A stretch of DNA of 64,000 nt from Bryobacterales bacterium (GCA_003142185.1 PLOR01000019.1:31524-95523), one strand, 5' to 3'. Positions 41,011-50,602 are shown, counted from the first letter of the stretch. Numbers and translations are program-made. Notes: generated from the sequence alone by a model not told the origin.

Positions 41011-43494
41011 TTACTCCTTGTTTTCGCTTTCGATCCGCATGCCATAGAAGCTGCGGTAGATGAAGAACAGCGAAATTAGGAAGAAGACGGCGGACAGCAC
41101 CGTGGTCAGCACGTGGCCTTGCTTGTTGCCGACATCCACGGCCAGCGACACAGCCAGCAAACCGAACAGGGTGGTGAACTTGATGATGGGGTTCAAGGCC
41201 ACCGAGCTCGTATCCTTGAACGGATCGCCGACGGTGTCGCCAACTATGCAGGCGTCGTGCAGCGGCGTGCCTTTGGCGTGCAGTTCGGTTTCCACCACCT
41301 TCTTGGCGTTGTCCCAGGCGCCGCCAGCGTCAGCCATGAAGATGGCCTGGTAAAGACCGAACAGCGCGATCGAGATCAGATAGCCGACGAAGAAGAACGG
41401 ATCGATGAAGGCGTACGCCAGGGTGGCGAAGAACACCGTGAGGAAGATGTTCAACATGCCCTTCTGCGCGTACCGCGTGCAGATCTCGACCACCTTTTTC
41501 GAATCCGCGACGGAGGCCTTTTCGGAGCTCTCCAGGTTGATGTTGCGTTTGATGAACTCGACCGCGCGATAAGCGCCGGTGGTTACCGCTTGCGCGCTGG
41601 CGCCGGTGAACCAATAGATGATGGCGCCACCCGCGATGATGCCGAGCAGGAAGGGTGCGTTCATCAGCGAAAGGTACTTGATGTACTGGTCCTGCAGGCC
41701 GTGGGTGAGAGAAACGATGGTGGCGAAAGTCATCGTCGTGGCGCCGACCACCGCGGTGCCGATCAGCACCGGCTTGGAAGTGGCCTTAAAGGTGTTGCCC
41801 GCGCCGTCGTTCTCTTCCAGGTTCTCCTTGGCTTTTTCGAAGTCCGGTTTGAATCCGAAGTTCGTCTGAAGATCCTCGGAGATACCGGGCAGGGTCTCGA
41901 TCATAGACAGCTCGTAGACCGATTGCGCGTTGTCGGTGACTGGGCCGTAGCTATCCACCGCGATGGTCACCGGCCCCATGCCGAGGAAGCCGAACGCCAC
42001 CAGGCCGAAAGCGAAGACCGCCGGAGCCATCATCAGCGTTTCGGGGAACGCGGTGCTGACCAGGTATCCCATGGACATCAGCACCAGCATCACCATGCCC
42101 AGCCAATAGGCGCTGAAATTGCCGGCCACGAAGCCGGAGAGGATGTTGAGTGATGCGCCGCCTTCGCGCGAGCTGGTGACGATCTCGCGCACATGACGTG
42201 AATTGGTGGACGTGAACACTTTGACGAACTCCGGGATCAGCGCACCGGCCAGCGTGCCGCAACTGATCACGGTGGCCAGTTGCCACCACAGGTTGGGACT
42301 GCCGGCCAGGCCGGGGATCATGAAGTAGCTGACGACGTAGGTGAGCGCGATCGACAGAATCGACGTCAGCCACACCAGGGTGGTGAGCGGCGTTTCGAAA
42401 TTGAACTTGGCTTTGTCGCCGAAGCGGGCCTTGGCGATGCCGCCGTTGATGAAGTAGCCGGCCGCCGAAGAGAGAACCATCATCACGCGCATCGAGAAGA
42501 TCCAGACCAGGAGCTGGACTTTGACCAGGTCGCTGTGAACGGCGAGGAGGATGAAGGTGATCAGCGCCACGCCGGTGACGCCGTAGGTTTCGAAGCCGTC
42601 GGCCGAGGGCCCGACCGAATCGCCCGCGTTGTCGCCCGTGCAATCGGCGATCACGCCGGGGTTGCGCACATCGTCTTCTTTAATTTTGAAAACGATCTTC
42701 ATCAGATCGCTGCCGATATCGGCGATCTTGGTGAAGATGCCGCCGGCGACGCGCAGGGCCGCGGCGCCGAGCGATTCGCCGATGGCGAAGCCGATGAAGC
42801 AGGGGCCGGCCAGGTCGCCCGGAATGAACAACAGGATGAAGAGCATGATCAGCAGCTCGACGGAAACCAGCAGCATGCCGATGCTCATCCCGGCTTGCAG
42901 CGGGATGTTGTAACAGGGGAAAGCCTTGCCGGTGAGCGAGGCGAACGCCGTGCGCGAGTTGGCAAAGGTGTTGACGCGCATGCCGAACGCCGCTACGGCG
43001 AAGCTGCCGGAGATGCCGATCACGCTGAATAGCAGAATGACGATGACCTTATAGGCCGCCAGCCCTTGCAGCAGCCCGAAGTAGAACACGATGATGACGG
43101 CAATGAAGATCTCCAGCACCATGAGGAACTTGCCCTGCGTGGCCAGGTAGGTCTTGCAGGTTTCGTAAATCAGCTCGGAGACTTCGCGCATGCAGGTGTG
43201 GACCGGCATGTTGCGCAAACGGACGAAAATCACGAGCCCGAAAACCAGGCCCAGCGCGCTGACCAGCAAGCCACCGAGCAGCAAATTGTGACCGTTGATG
43301 CCGCCCAGAAACGTGGCGACGCGCAGATCGGGAAGGTGAAGATTGGCCTCTCCGCCTCCTTGTTCCTGCGCCAGCGCCGGGACGGCGCCAGCCGCCAGAG
43401 CGAGCAGAGCAAAAAAGATCCGCAACAGGGAACTGGACAGGGCCCGTGCGGCTCGAAGTGGCAGGACACTACGCGTGTCCAAAGTCGTGACCAT
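41011..43494 (-). CDS. hppA: membrane-bound ion-pumping pyrophosphatase (divergent type)
   Basis: 827 residues, ATG 43494 with AGGAGG eight nt upstream. It couples hydrolysis of cytosolic PPi to ion export. An N-terminal signal-like helix is followed by about 15-16 transmembrane helices. PPi-binding motifs: [18 protein letters not shown] in place of the usual [31 protein letters not shown] in place of DNVGDNVGDCAGMAADLFE; and [20 protein letters not shown], close to consensus. GNTFKA carries Lys (K570) where K+-dependent enzymes have Ala, pointing to a K+-independent enzyme. The loss of the first-motif Glu marks a divergent clade; whether it pumps H+ or Na+ cannot be read here. Confidence 0.92.
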   Translation of the reverse strand: MVTTLDTRSVLPLRAARALSSSLLRIFFALLALAAGAVPALAQEQGGGEANLHLPDLRVATFLGGINGHNLLLGGLLVSALGLVFGLVIFVRLRNMPVHTCMREVSELIYETCKTYLATQGKFLMVLEIFIAVIIVFYFGLLQGLAAYKVIVILLFSVIGISGSFAVAAFGMRVNTFANSRTAFASLTGKAFPCYNIPLQAGMSIGMLLVSVELLIMLFILLFIPGDLAGPCFIGFAIGESLGAAALRVAGGIFTKIADIGSDLMKIVFKIKEDDVRNPGVIADCTGDNAGDSVGPSADGFETYGVTGVALITFILLAVHSDLVKVQLLVWIFSMRVMMVLSSAAGYFINGGIAKARFGDKAKFNFETPLTTLVWLTSILSIALTYVVSYFMIPGLAGSPNLWWQLATVISCGTLAGALIPEFVKVFTSTNSRHVREIVTSSREGGASLNILSGFVAGNFSAYWLGMVMLVLMSMGYLVSTAFPETLMMAPAVFAFGLVAFGFLGMGPVTIAVDSYGPVTDNAQSVYELSMIETLPGISEDLQTNFGFKPDFEKAKENLEENDGAGNTFKATSKPVLIGTAVVGATTMTFATIVSLTHGLQDQYIKYLSLMNAPFLLGIIAGGAIIYWFTGASAQAVTTGAYRAVEFIKRNINLESSEKASVADSKKVVEICTRYAQKGMLNIFLTVFFATLAYAFIDPFFFVGYLISIALFGLYQAIFMADAGGAWDNAKKVVETELHAKGTPLHDACIVGDTVGDPFKDTSSVALNPIIKFTTLFGLLAVSLAVDVGNKQGHVLTTVLSAVFFLISLFFIYRSFYGMRIESENKE

Positions 43495-43548
43495 CTGGTA
43501 AATCCTCCTCTGGGATTACGGAAGAATCCGTGTGTGCAGTGAACACTC

Positions 43549-43578
43549 AGTATAAGAGATGTACACGTCGGATTTCAA
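43549..43578 (-). promoter_or_regulatory. predicted hppA promoter
   Basis: On the minus strand TTGAAA (43578-43573), 18-nt spacer, TATACT (43554-43549), about 55 nt upstream of the hppA ATG. Confidence 0.5.
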
Positions 43579-43720
43579 ATGGCGGGGCCGGGCCGGGTGC
43601 GGCCGCACAGCGGGCCAATCGCCGAAGACGGCCAAACACGGACGAATCGCCCGGCAGCCGCTCGCCAGCCGCGAAGTGTTGGACAGTATCACTTTACCTT
43701 GACAAAAACGCGAAGTATAG

Positions 43721-43749
43721 TTGCGCCCGCGCGAGCGTTCCGCTATACT
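43721..43749 (+). promoter_or_regulatory. predicted promoter of the TPR-like gene at 43814
   Basis: TTGCGC (43721-43726), 17-nt spacer, TATACT (43744-43749). The 319-nt divergent gap 43495-43813 otherwise holds only the hppA promoter and GC-rich sequence; no further gene is seen in it. Confidence 0.45.
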
Positions 43750-43813
43750 CCGCAAGTACCACACTTGAAATGGTTGACTTTAGGGTGTGGGCAGTAGCGG
43801 GCAGGAGGCGTAC

Positions 43814-45175
43814 GTGGAGAAACACCATCGAGCTTGGGGTGGGATGACGACCGCAGCCCTGGCGGGCCTGCTGGTCGCGGCGGGCCTTGTTCAGGTGGCC
43901 GGCGCCCAAAGTGCTCCAGCCGAAAAGAAGTACAAGGACGGCGAGTTCGACATCTATAGCGCGGCCGCCAACGATGTCAAAGGCGGCAATTTCGCGCAGG
44001 CCATCAAGGATCTCGACACGTGGAAGCAGAAGTTTGCCGAAACGGACTTCAAGACCGAGCGCCAGACCCTTTATATCATGGCCTATTCCGGAGCCCAACA
44101 GTTCGACAAGGCCGTCGACGCGGCGGCCCCGATGATCAACGCCGGCGTAGACACCGTGTTCCCCGACCCCAAGGACGGTCCCGGCCAAGCGATCCGGGTG
44201 CTCTTCGCGGTCGTCACATCGATCGTGCGCATCCCCAACCCGAGTGCCGATCAACTGGCGATCGGGGACAAGGCAGCCCACCAGTTGCTGGACTACAACC
44301 GCAAGCCGGCTGGCGTGAGCGACACCGATTGGGCCAATGCGCGCACCCAGTTGCCGCCGCCGGCTAAAGCGGCTCTTTTGTACATCGCCATGCTGCCCGG
44401 CAACCAGGCCATGGCCAAAACCCCCAAGGACTGCCCCGCTGCCGAGGCCGCCTACAGCAAAGCGCTGGGCGATTATCCCGACCAGACTGCCATTTCTTAC
44501 AACCTCGCGCTGGCGCTCAGTTGCCAAAGGAAGAATTCCGAAGCCGTCTATGAGTTTCAGCGGTCCGCGGTTCTCGACGCGACGCTGGGCGGGACCCAGC
44601 CCGATCCAGGCAAGATCAAGACCTTCGCCGACAATGCGTACACCAAGGTCCACGGCGCCGACGAAGGGTTAGCTCAGCTCAAGGACCAGGTCAAGTTGGC
44701 GCCGCTATGGCCCGCCGGCTTCCACATCAAAACGGCCACCGAGATTGCCGAAGAGAAGCAGAAGGAATTCGAACAGTCAAATCCTCAGCTCTCGATGTGG
44801 ATGAAGATCAAAGCCGCGCTGAGCGACAACGACGGCGCGACGTACTTCGAATCCTCCCTGAAGGGCGCCGCCGTGCCGAAGCTGAAAGGCGTGCTGATCG
44901 ACGCTAAGCCTGCCTGCAAATCCACCACCCTTCTGATCGCCGTACCGCTTCCCGATGCGCAAGGAGCGCCCGTCGCCGAAATCGCCCTCAAACTGGATCC
45001 CCCACTGACGGGAAGGCCGGCGCTGAACACCGAAGTGCAGTGGGAGGGCGTGCCCGGCGCGTTCACGCCGTCTCCCTTCCTGCTCACCATGGACACCGAG
45101 AAAGCCCAGATCGAGGGGCTGAAGGTCACCCCTTGCGTGGCCGCGCCGGCGCGTCCCGGAGCGAAGAGGAAGTAA
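43814..45175 (+). CDS. exported TPR-like protein of unknown function
   Basis: 453 residues. GTG 43814 is chosen because GCAGGAGG lies 5 nt upstream; the GTG at 43787 precedes that site. A signal peptide (TTAALAGLLVAAGLVQVAGAQ) precedes helical repeats: FDIYSAAANDVKGGNFAQAI-KDLDTW, TLYIMAYSGAQQFDKAVDAA, AAYSKALGDYPDQTAISYNL and EAVYEFQRSAVLDATLGG resemble TPRs. The C-terminal 110 residues look beta-rich (LIAVPLPDAQGAPVAEIALK) with a Cys near the end (KVTPCVA) and one in AKPACKST, a possible disulfide. No enzyme motif is visible. It is divergent from hppA and convergent with the S1/P1 nuclease gene. Confidence 0.8.
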   Translation: MEKHHRAWGGMTTAALAGLLVAAGLVQVAGAQSAPAEKKYKDGEFDIYSAAANDVKGGNFAQAIKDLDTWKQKFAETDFKTERQTLYIMAYSGAQQFDKAVDAAAPMINAGVDTVFPDPKDGPGQAIRVLFAVVTSIVRIPNPSADQLAIGDKAAHQLLDYNRKPAGVSDTDWANARTQLPPPAKAALLYIAMLPGNQAMAKTPKDCPAAEAAYSKALGDYPDQTAISYNLALALSCQRKNSEAVYEFQRSAVLDATLGGTQPDPGKIKTFADNAYTKVHGADEGLAQLKDQVKLAPLWPAGFHIKTATEIAEEKQKEFEQSNPQLSMWMKIKAALSDNDGATYFESSLKGAAVPKLKGVLIDAKPACKSTTLLIAVPLPDAQGAPVAEIALKLDPPLTGRPALNTEVQWEGVPGAFTPSPFLLTMDTEKAQIEGLKVTPCVAAPARPGAKRK

Positions 45176-45183
45176 GCGTGCCT

Positions 45184-45210
45184 GTGGCGCAGGTCCCTGA
45201 CCTGCCAACC
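45184..45210. repeat. short GGCGCAGGTC...GACCTGCCAACC hairpin repeat
   Basis: 7-bp perfect stem GCAGGTC/GACCTGC (45189-45195, 45199-45205) with loop CCT in a convergent gap. Related short repeats occur at 51414 and 59018 and resemble the ends of the 52-nt family. It may serve as a terminator. Confidence 0.5.
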
Positions 45211-45246
45211 GCCTGGCGTAAGCCCGGCCTGTAGTTCGAACAGGAT

Positions 45247-46029
45247 TTACTGCAAGTCCTGATTCAGCACCGCAGCCAGCCGTGCGCCGGCGCGTTCGAT
45301 CTGCAGTTCGATCACCGCATCGGCCCGGCGTTCGTAGTCCGCGCCAATCGTCAAGGGTGCGCCTGGCGCGGCGTTTGGCAGCCTGCCGTAGACCATCTGC
45401 TGCGCCAGTTTGTGAGCTTGCTCCGCCCAGTCGCTCACAGAGCCCTTGGCGAATTTCTTGCGGCGGCGCGCGGACGCGGCGGAAAGCCTGGCGAACAAGT
45501 CATCCTCTTTGCCCATCCGCGCCAGCAGGCCGCCATCCCACAGGCCGTGCAGGTTGCCGGGCTGGCCGTGGAACACGATGTGCACTTCGTTTCCGCCGCG
45601 ATCGCCGTGGTTGGAGCTGTGCAGCGGCTGGTGCATGTCGCCGACAAAGTGGATGACGAACATCAGCGCCTCGCGCCGTTGGTCCGCCGCTGTGGCCGGA
45701 TCCCGCAGCTTCGCCCGCATGGCCGCAATCGCCGCAATCACGCAATTGCCGTTGGGGCAATCCCGCGCCATGTCCAGGCCAGGCTTGTCGATGGGGATGT
45801 CCACGTAGTGCCACGGCCCCGTCTCCGGGCGGCTCCGCCGGATTTGATCCGGCCAACTGGAAACCGAGGCCATGGTGCTGCCAAGCCCCAGAATCTCAGC
45901 CACCCGCGCGCGCGCTTCAGCCGTCAACTGGGCTTCGGCGATGCGGGCCACCAGATCATGGCCTTCCGGGCCCCAGGCAAGGGCCGGCAAGCCGGCGCAC
46001 AGGAGAACCAACAGCCGGTATTTGCGCAT
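45247..46029 (-). CDS. S1/P1-type zinc-dependent nuclease, exported
   Basis: 260 residues. Signal MRKYRLLVLLCAGLPALA; cleavage before W19 leaves Trp as residue 1, whose amino group ligates zinc in this family. Further ligands are visible: H24 (WGPEGHD), D in SSWPDQIR, H in WHYVDIP, HFVGDMHQPLH (two His and Asp) and HGLWD. These cover the three-zinc site of S1/P1 and phospholipase-C-like nucleases, which cut single-stranded RNA/DNA to 5'-nucleotides. Probably a periplasmic or secreted enzyme for nucleic-acid scavenging. Slightly shorter than fungal P1. It is divergent from the alpha/beta-hydrolase gene. Confidence 0.9.
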   Translation of the reverse strand: MRKYRLLVLLCAGLPALAWGPEGHDLVARIAEAQLTAEARARVAEILGLGSTMASVSSWPDQIRRSRPETGPWHYVDIPIDKPGLDMARDCPNGNCVIAAIAAMRAKLRDPATAADQRREALMFVIHFVGDMHQPLHSSNHGDRGGNEVHIVFHGQPGNLHGLWDGGLLARMGKEDDLFARLSAASARRRKKFAKGSVSDWAEQAHKLAQQMVYGRLPNAAPGAPLTIGADYERRADAVIELQIERAGARLAAVLNQDLQ

Positions 46030-46091
46030 TTCTCCGCAAGGGTAACACAGGACACCCGAACGATTCCGCGCCCGTTAGCGTAGTTCCCTGT

Positions 46092-47003
46092 GTGACGGTC
46101 CTCAAACGGACGCTGTTGATCGGAGCCGCTCTTGGAGCGGGTTCACTCCTGCTGTTGACGGGGGCTGCCGCGGTGTTTTGCGAGGCGACTTTGCGTGTCC
46201 CTCGGCATGCGTCGGGCAATCTCGAAACGGCCGCAGCGATTTATCCTGGCGCAGCTTGGAAGGCTGTCCGCATCCGCGCAATGGATGGCGCCGTCCTGGA
46301 AGGCTGGTTCGTCGAGCCAACTGCGAAACCAAGCGGCAGGTGCGTGGCCGTGCTGCATGGCATTGCCGATTCCGGATCCGGCGCCGCTGGATTTGCGCCG
46401 ATGTTTCTCGCCGAAGGCTACTCCGTCCTGCTGCCCGACAGCCGGGGCCACGGACGCAGCGGTGGCGAGTTCGTCACCTACGGGCTCTTGGAAAAGCGCG
46501 ACGTCCTGGACTGGGCGCATTGGATGCGAAGCGAAGGCTGCGCCGAGATTTATGGCTTGGGCGAGTCTCTGGGAGCGTCGATCCTGATTCAAGCCTCAGC
46601 CATCGAGCCGGCATTCAGGGCCGTTGTGGCCGAGTGCCCGTTCGCCGACCTCAAGGCGGCTGGGGAGTACAGAGTGCAGCAAATGCTCCCTCTACCGGGC
46701 TGGATCTCAAAGCAAGTTGCGCGGGTCATCGTCGCGAGCGGCGTTATCTACGCCAAGCTACGCTACGGGTTAGATTTCGGACAGGTGTCGCCGATAACCG
46801 CGATGGAACAGACCCAGACGCCCATTCTCCTGATTCACGGGATGGAGGATCGAAGGACGCCGTACTGGCATTCGCAGAAACTAGCCCAGGCCAACACCCG
46901 TGACGTTCTCTGGCTGGTTCCACATGCCGACCACGTGTCCGCCAGTTCCACCGATCCTCGCGGTTTCCGGCTGCGAGTGCTGGACTGGTTCGCGAAGCAC
47001 TGA
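46092..47003 (+). CDS. alpha/beta-hydrolase, membrane-anchored
   Basis: 303 residues, GTG 46092. An N-terminal hydrophobic helix (TLLIGAALGAGSLLLLTGAAAV) probably anchors the protein. The catalytic domain shows the oxyanion-hole segment VLHGIADSG, the region LLPDSRGHGRSGG, the nucleophile elbow GLGESLGAS with S159, an acid candidate in LIHGMEDRRTPYWHSQ and the histidine in LVPHADHVSA. This fits serine peptidase/esterase-like hydrolases of the BAAT/S9-like or YqkD/FrsA type. Substrate unknown. Confidence 0.85.
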   Translation: MTVLKRTLLIGAALGAGSLLLLTGAAAVFCEATLRVPRHASGNLETAAAIYPGAAWKAVRIRAMDGAVLEGWFVEPTAKPSGRCVAVLHGIADSGSGAAGFAPMFLAEGYSVLLPDSRGHGRSGGEFVTYGLLEKRDVLDWAHWMRSEGCAEIYGLGESLGASILIQASAIEPAFRAVVAECPFADLKAAGEYRVQQMLPLPGWISKQVARVIVASGVIYAKLRYGLDFGQVSPITAMEQTQTPILLIHGMEDRRTPYWHSQKLAQANTRDVLWLVPHADHVSASSTDPRGFRLRVLDWFAKH

Positions 47004-47048
47004 TCCAGACTTATAACCATCAACTAATGCCCATGGCGACAGATGAGT

Positions 47049-47453
47049 TCAGTCCGCGTGCCGTGTGGAATTTGACGGCCCGTTGACGCCTGTCCGCAGG
47101 CCCTTCAGCAGCATCGCGCTGTTGTCCTGCTGATCGTCATCGGCGGGCTCGACGTATTGGTGCACGTAATAACTGGCCAGGCCGCAACCCACCAGCAGCA
47201 CCAGCAGGATGCCGAGCCAACGCAGCGTCTTGCCGTTCCAGGCACGCTCGCCCGACACCGCGGCCGCAGTGGCTTTGACCACCGAGAACGCCGCTGCGCC
47301 GCCCAGCAGGAGCTTCACCTGCCACGCCATGTAATCCAGGTGGCTCTGTCCGCCCACCTGGCTCCAGAGCACGAAAACGGCGATCAGCGCGATCAGAAAC
47401 TGGGTGGCGTAAGCGAGGCGAAGGAGGGGCATCTTTCGGCGCCGAATCTCCAT
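47049..47453 (-). CDS. small membrane protein of unknown function
   Basis: 134 residues from ATG 47453; ATG 47432 is an alternative and a longer frame to 47510 runs into repeat sequence. Three hydrophobic stretches are visible: AYATQFLIALIAVFVLW, KLLLGGAAAFSVVKATAAA and WLGILLVLLVGCGLASYYV. The tail is polar (EPADDDQQDN). No family recognised. Confidence 0.6.
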   Translation of the reverse strand: MEIRRRKMPLLRLAYATQFLIALIAVFVLWSQVGGQSHLDYMAWQVKLLLGGAAAFSVVKATAAAVSGERAWNGKTLRWLGILLVLLVGCGLASYYVHQYVEPADDDQQDNSAMLLKGLRTGVNGPSNSTRHAD

Positions 47454-47489
47454 CTTACGCGATCCGGCAGCAGAGTAAACACACGGCCA

Positions 47490-47551
47490 GGCTAAAGCAG
47501 GCCCCACCAATGCCCTGCCTGCCGGTAAGGCATGCTTTAGCTTGCCCCGTG
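47490..47551. repeat. paired inverted GGCATGCTTTAGCTTGCC-type termini
   Basis: 47490-47507 (minus orientation) and 47529-47551 (plus) resemble the 23-nt ends of the element at 40737-40897 but enclose only about 20 nt. It lies between two genes of the same strand. Confidence 0.55.
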
Positions 47552-47561
47552 AATCGGCGAA

Positions 47562-48263
47562 CTAGTCAGTTGCCACTGTCGCGTCCACCTGGAAAGTCCC
47601 GAGGAATCCGCTGCGGCGGTACATGCTGGTCCAGGTTTCGCCCAACCCGTCTCCCTGGTAGGAATCTTCGATGGCATAGGCAGGCATGGAGTGCTCCAGC
47701 TTGTTGAGCGGCGGATAGAACACATCCTCATTGCCGCAGATGTGGTCGCCGGAGTTCATCGCGCGCGTCCGGATAGTGGCCATCGTTCCGGCCGTCAGCG
47801 TGGCGGCGCCGCCGTGAATATTGCCGTTCTCAATGGTCAGTTCCACCGGCTGGTAATCGATCCGCAGCACGTGGTCGAGCAGAATGCCCGCCTGCGCTTT
47901 GGCAAAGCTCACCAGCGCCACGCGTTGAGCTGCGCCGGCGCGGCTGTCGACGATCAACACCGCCACCGCAGGGTTCAGCGGTTCATACGGATTGCCCAGC
48001 GTATGCTCGGCATGGACCACTCCCACCACCGCCAGGCCGGCCAGATTCACGCCGCCCCAACTGCCTCCGGCGATCTTCCAGGCGAACACCGCTTCCCGGC
48101 CGTTCATTTCGATTTCGCCGTTGGCGAAGCACGGGCCGGTGTAGACGTCGGCGGTCCGAGCCTCAATGTAGTTGCCGGTAAGGCCGTCTGCGGGAATGCT
48201 CGCGGCCGAAGAAACCAAAGCAGCCGCGCCCATAAGCGCAGCGGCGCACAGAATCATCCGCAT
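47562..48263 (-). CDS. exported DUF1326-like protein
   Basis: 233 residues, ATG 48263. Signal MRMILCAAALMGAAALVSSAAS. The mature start TGNYIEARTADVYTGPCFAN-GE is the hallmark of DUF1326 proteins; many members read EARTCDVYTGPC, so the first Cys is replaced by Ala here. EAVFAWKIAGGSWGGVNLAG and VVGVVHAEHTLGNP continue the family pattern, and the C-terminal part has a single HICGNEDVFYPP segment. Biochemical function of the family is unknown. Confidence 0.8.
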   Translation of the reverse strand: MRMILCAAALMGAAALVSSAASIPADGLTGNYIEARTADVYTGPCFANGEIEMNGREAVFAWKIAGGSWGGVNLAGLAVVGVVHAEHTLGNPYEPLNPAVAVLIVDSRAGAAQRVALVSFAKAQAGILLDHVLRIDYQPVELTIENGNIHGGAATLTAGTMATIRTRAMNSGDHICGNEDVFYPPLNKLEHSMPAYAIEDSYQGDGLGETWTSMYRRSGFLGTFQVDATVATD

Positions 48264-48286
48264 CCCAGTAATCTCCCTCTATCTTG

Positions 48287-48332
48287 ATTATAGCCTGTGC
48301 GCGAGCCCCATTATAGCCTGTGCGCGAGCCCC
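48287..48332. repeat. perfect 23-bp tandem duplication
   Basis: ATTATAGCCTGTGCGCGAGC plus CCC occurs twice in immediate succession (48287-48309, 48310-48332) upstream of the DUF1326 gene; a recent slippage or duplication event that also doubles a TATAGCCT segment. Confidence 0.9.
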
Positions 48333-48429
48333 TGGTGTTCGACACTGCGCGCGCCTGGCAAAGCGGCACGCACTCCGCCGTCATCGTGCGACCCCGCAGT
48401 CGCGCTTCTTATGGCAAGTTCGCGAAGCT

Positions 48430-48738
48430 CTAGGCCCCGGCCGCCGCAGCCGGTGCAGTCTTGCGGCTTTGGAAGCACTCGCGGCAATATACCGGGCGTC
48501 CCTGCGTGGGCTTGAAAGGCACGGTGGTCTCGCGCCCGCACTGCGAGCACGAAGTGTGCGTTTCGCTCTTGGCGAAGCCAGGCCCAGATCCACCCTGGCG
48601 CTTGGCTTTGCAACCTTTGCAGCGCTTAGGCTCGTTTTTGAAATTCTTGTCGTGGTAAAAGTGCTGTTCACCCGCCGTGAACACAAAGTCCGCGCCGCAG
48701 TCCACGCACTTGAGAACGCGATCCTGAAATTCCGCCAT
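48430..48738 (-). CDS. double zinc-ribbon protein (zf-trcl / CxxC-x17-CxxC)
   Basis: 102 residues, ATG 48738. The first ribbon is LKCVDCGADFVFTAGEQHFY with KRCKGCKAKR, a pattern of the 'probable zinc-ribbon' family with FTAGEQ-FY. The second ribbon, TSCSQCGRETTVPFKPTQ then YCRECF, spaces its CxxC pairs by 17 residues as in the CxxC-x17-CxxC domain. The C-terminal tail is poly-Ala. Probably cytosolic, nucleic-acid or ribosome associated; no experimental role known. It lies downstream of rpsU on the same strand. Confidence 0.85.
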   Translation of the reverse strand: MAEFQDRVLKCVDCGADFVFTAGEQHFYHDKNFKNEPKRCKGCKAKRQGGSGPGFAKSETHTSCSQCGRETTVPFKPTQGRPVYCRECFQSRKTAPAAAAGA

Positions 48739-48814
48739 AACTGGCCCCCGTTTGCGACCCTAACAACTGTCCTGATTGAAGGCGGCGAAGACGCGAATCC
48801 CCGCCGCCCCGTAC

Positions 48815-49012
48815 CTATTCCACGTCCCGGCGAGTTTTCTTCCGGTTCCGTTTACGGGCCAGCGCCTGCTTGACCCGCGCCTTCTCACCCGGTTTCAGGT
48901 AAAAAGAGTGCCGTTTGACTTCTTTGATAATGTCCTCTTGTTGCACCTTGCGTTTGAAGCGGCGCAACGCGTTTTCTAGCGTTTCGCCGTCTTGCAGCTT
49001 CACTTCAGCCAA
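48815..49012 (-). CDS. rpsU: ribosomal protein bS21
   Basis: 65 residues. TTG at 49012 is chosen because it gives (M)AEVKLQDGETLENALRRFK, the normal N-terminus, with GGGAGG 10 nt upstream; the in-frame TTG at 49030 overlaps the ribosome-binding site. QEDIIKEVKRHSFYLKPGEK and ARKRNRKK are standard for bS21, a small-subunit protein needed for translation initiation. Confidence 0.93.
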   Translation of the reverse strand: MAEVKLQDGETLENALRRFKRKVQQEDIIKEVKRHSFYLKPGEKARVKQALARKRNRKKTRRDVE

Positions 49013-49249
49013 TCGAAAAACACCTCCCAACTACATTTAAAATTACAGTGCCGAGCGGGGATTTCCGCGAGCCAAATCCACCCCTATGTGATGGGGCGGA
49101 CACGACCCCGCAGAATTCCCTCACCCTGCACAGAAGGTACTGATATCATAGGTGGTTGAGCGCCAAAGTCAAGCCCAAAGTTCGGCCCGGTGCGGCCTCC
49201 GTCCGGCCTGGATCGATGAACCGTTTTCTTTTCATAAACTTATACTGAA

Positions 49250-50455
49250 ATGGAAAATGTCCTCGCAATTCTGCTGGCGGGGGGCGCGGGGGAGCGCCTC
49301 AACCCGCTCACCAACGAGACGGCCAAGCCGGCGGTCCCTTTTGGCGGGGTCTATCGCATTATCGATTTTACCCTCTCCAACTGCATCAACTCGGGAGCGC
49401 GCCGTATCCTTGTGCTCACGCAATACAAAGCGCTCGACCTGATTCGCCACGTGCGCGATGGCTGGAACATCCTGTCGCCCGAGTTGGGCGAATACATCGA
49501 AGTGCTGCCGCCTATGAAGCGCGTGCATGACGACTGGTACCAGGGCACGGCGGACGCGGTGTTCCAGAATTTTCAGAGTATCGAGGCCGAGGCTCCCGAG
49601 TTGACGCTCATCCTGGCGGGCGACCACATTTACAAGATGAACTACGGCGAGATGCTCGAATGCCACCGGCACTACCAGGCCGACATCACCATCGCCACCC
49701 TTCAAGTTGCGCCGGAGGAGGCGGGCCGGTATGGCATCGCCGAAATCGACGCCGCCCACCGTATCGTGGGCTTCGAAGAGAAACCGCAGCACGGCCACCC
49801 CAAGCGATCGAGTTTCAATCCCGCCATGGTGAGCGCGTCGATGGGGATTTACGTGTTCGATACCGACGTGCTGTTGCGAGCCCTGCACGAGGACGCCGAG
49901 GATACAACCTCGAGTCACGATTTCGGCCACGACGTGCTGCCGCGGCTGCTGAGCCGCCGGCGCGTGATTGCATACGATTTTCGCGACATGAACGCCAAGC
50001 AGGTGCGCTACTGGCGCGACGTGGGAACCCTCGACGCCTACTACGATGCCAACATGGACCTGGTGGACGTGGAGCCGCTGTTCAACCTCTACGACCGGCG
50101 CTGGCCCGTCCGCACCAACTTGACGCAGCAGCCGCCGGCCAAGTTCGTCTTCGCCCAGGAAGGCCGCCGCATGGGCGTGGCGATGGATTCCATCGTCAGC
50201 GCCGGCTGCATCGTTTCCGGCGGCCGCGTGCTGCGCAGCGTGCTGTCCCCGGGCGTGCGCGTCAACAGTTATTGCGAGGTGGAGTTTTCCATCCTCTTGC
50301 CGAACGCCGAGATCGGCCGCTGGAGCCGGCTGAGGCGCACCATCGTCAACACCGGAGTCAAGATTCCGGAATCGAGCACCATCGGTTTCGACCTGGAAGC
50401 CGACCGCGCGAAAGGCTACACCGTGACCGAAGCCGGAGTGGTGGTGGTGGGATGA
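49250..50455 (+). CDS. glgC: glucose-1-phosphate adenylyltransferase (ADP-glucose pyrophosphorylase)
   Basis: 401 residues, ATG 49250. It makes ADP-glucose for glycogen synthesis. The nucleotidyltransferase signature ILLAGGAGERLNPLTNETAK, substrate segments KPAVPFGGVYRIIDFTLSNC, YQGTADAVFQN, ILAGDHIYKMNYGEML, FEEKP and WRDVGTLDAYYDANMDL are all present. The C-terminal left-handed beta-helix (IVSAGCIVSGGRVLRSVLSP) completes the enzyme. A TATACT directly before the ATG is noted. It is divergent from rpsU and followed by palindromic repeat copy B. Confidence 0.96.
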   Translation: MENVLAILLAGGAGERLNPLTNETAKPAVPFGGVYRIIDFTLSNCINSGARRILVLTQYKALDLIRHVRDGWNILSPELGEYIEVLPPMKRVHDDWYQGTADAVFQNFQSIEAEAPELTLILAGDHIYKMNYGEMLECHRHYQADITIATLQVAPEEAGRYGIAEIDAAHRIVGFEEKPQHGHPKRSSFNPAMVSASMGIYVFDTDVLLRALHEDAEDTTSSHDFGHDVLPRLLSRRRVIAYDFRDMNAKQVRYWRDVGTLDAYYDANMDLVDVEPLFNLYDRRWPVRTNLTQQPPAKFVFAQEGRRMGVAMDSIVSAGCIVSGGRVLRSVLSPGVRVNSYCEVEFSILLPNAEIGRWSRLRRTIVNTGVKIPESSTIGFDLEADRAKGYTVTEAGVVVVG

Positions 50456-50461
50456 ACGGAT

Positions 50462-50574
50462 GTGGCGCACGTACTCGTGCGTGCCGCGTCGGCACTCCTG
50501 CCGACGCCCGGCGACCCAAGGCGAAGACGCGTCGGGAAGAGTCTCGACGCTGCACGCACGAGTGCGTGCGCCAC
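50462..50574. repeat. palindromic three-way-junction repeat, copy B
   Basis: Arms 50462-50484 and 50552-50574 are inverted complements (22 of 23). Internal hairpins are 50486-50494/50499-50507 (GCGTCGGCA stem, CTCC loop) and 50529-50534/50545-50550 (GCGTCG stem). The layout is identical to copy A at 32936, with different but self-consistent arm sequence. It begins 6 nt after the glgC stop. Confidence 0.85.
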
Positions 50575-50602
50575 GGCACTTTAATCAAGGAGCACTTCTA
50601 AC

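Noticed and set aside
43699..43721. TTGACA followed by TATAGT as a promoter
   Set aside because: The spacer is only 11 nt, too short for sigma-70; the TTGCGC-17-TATACT pair further down is preferred.
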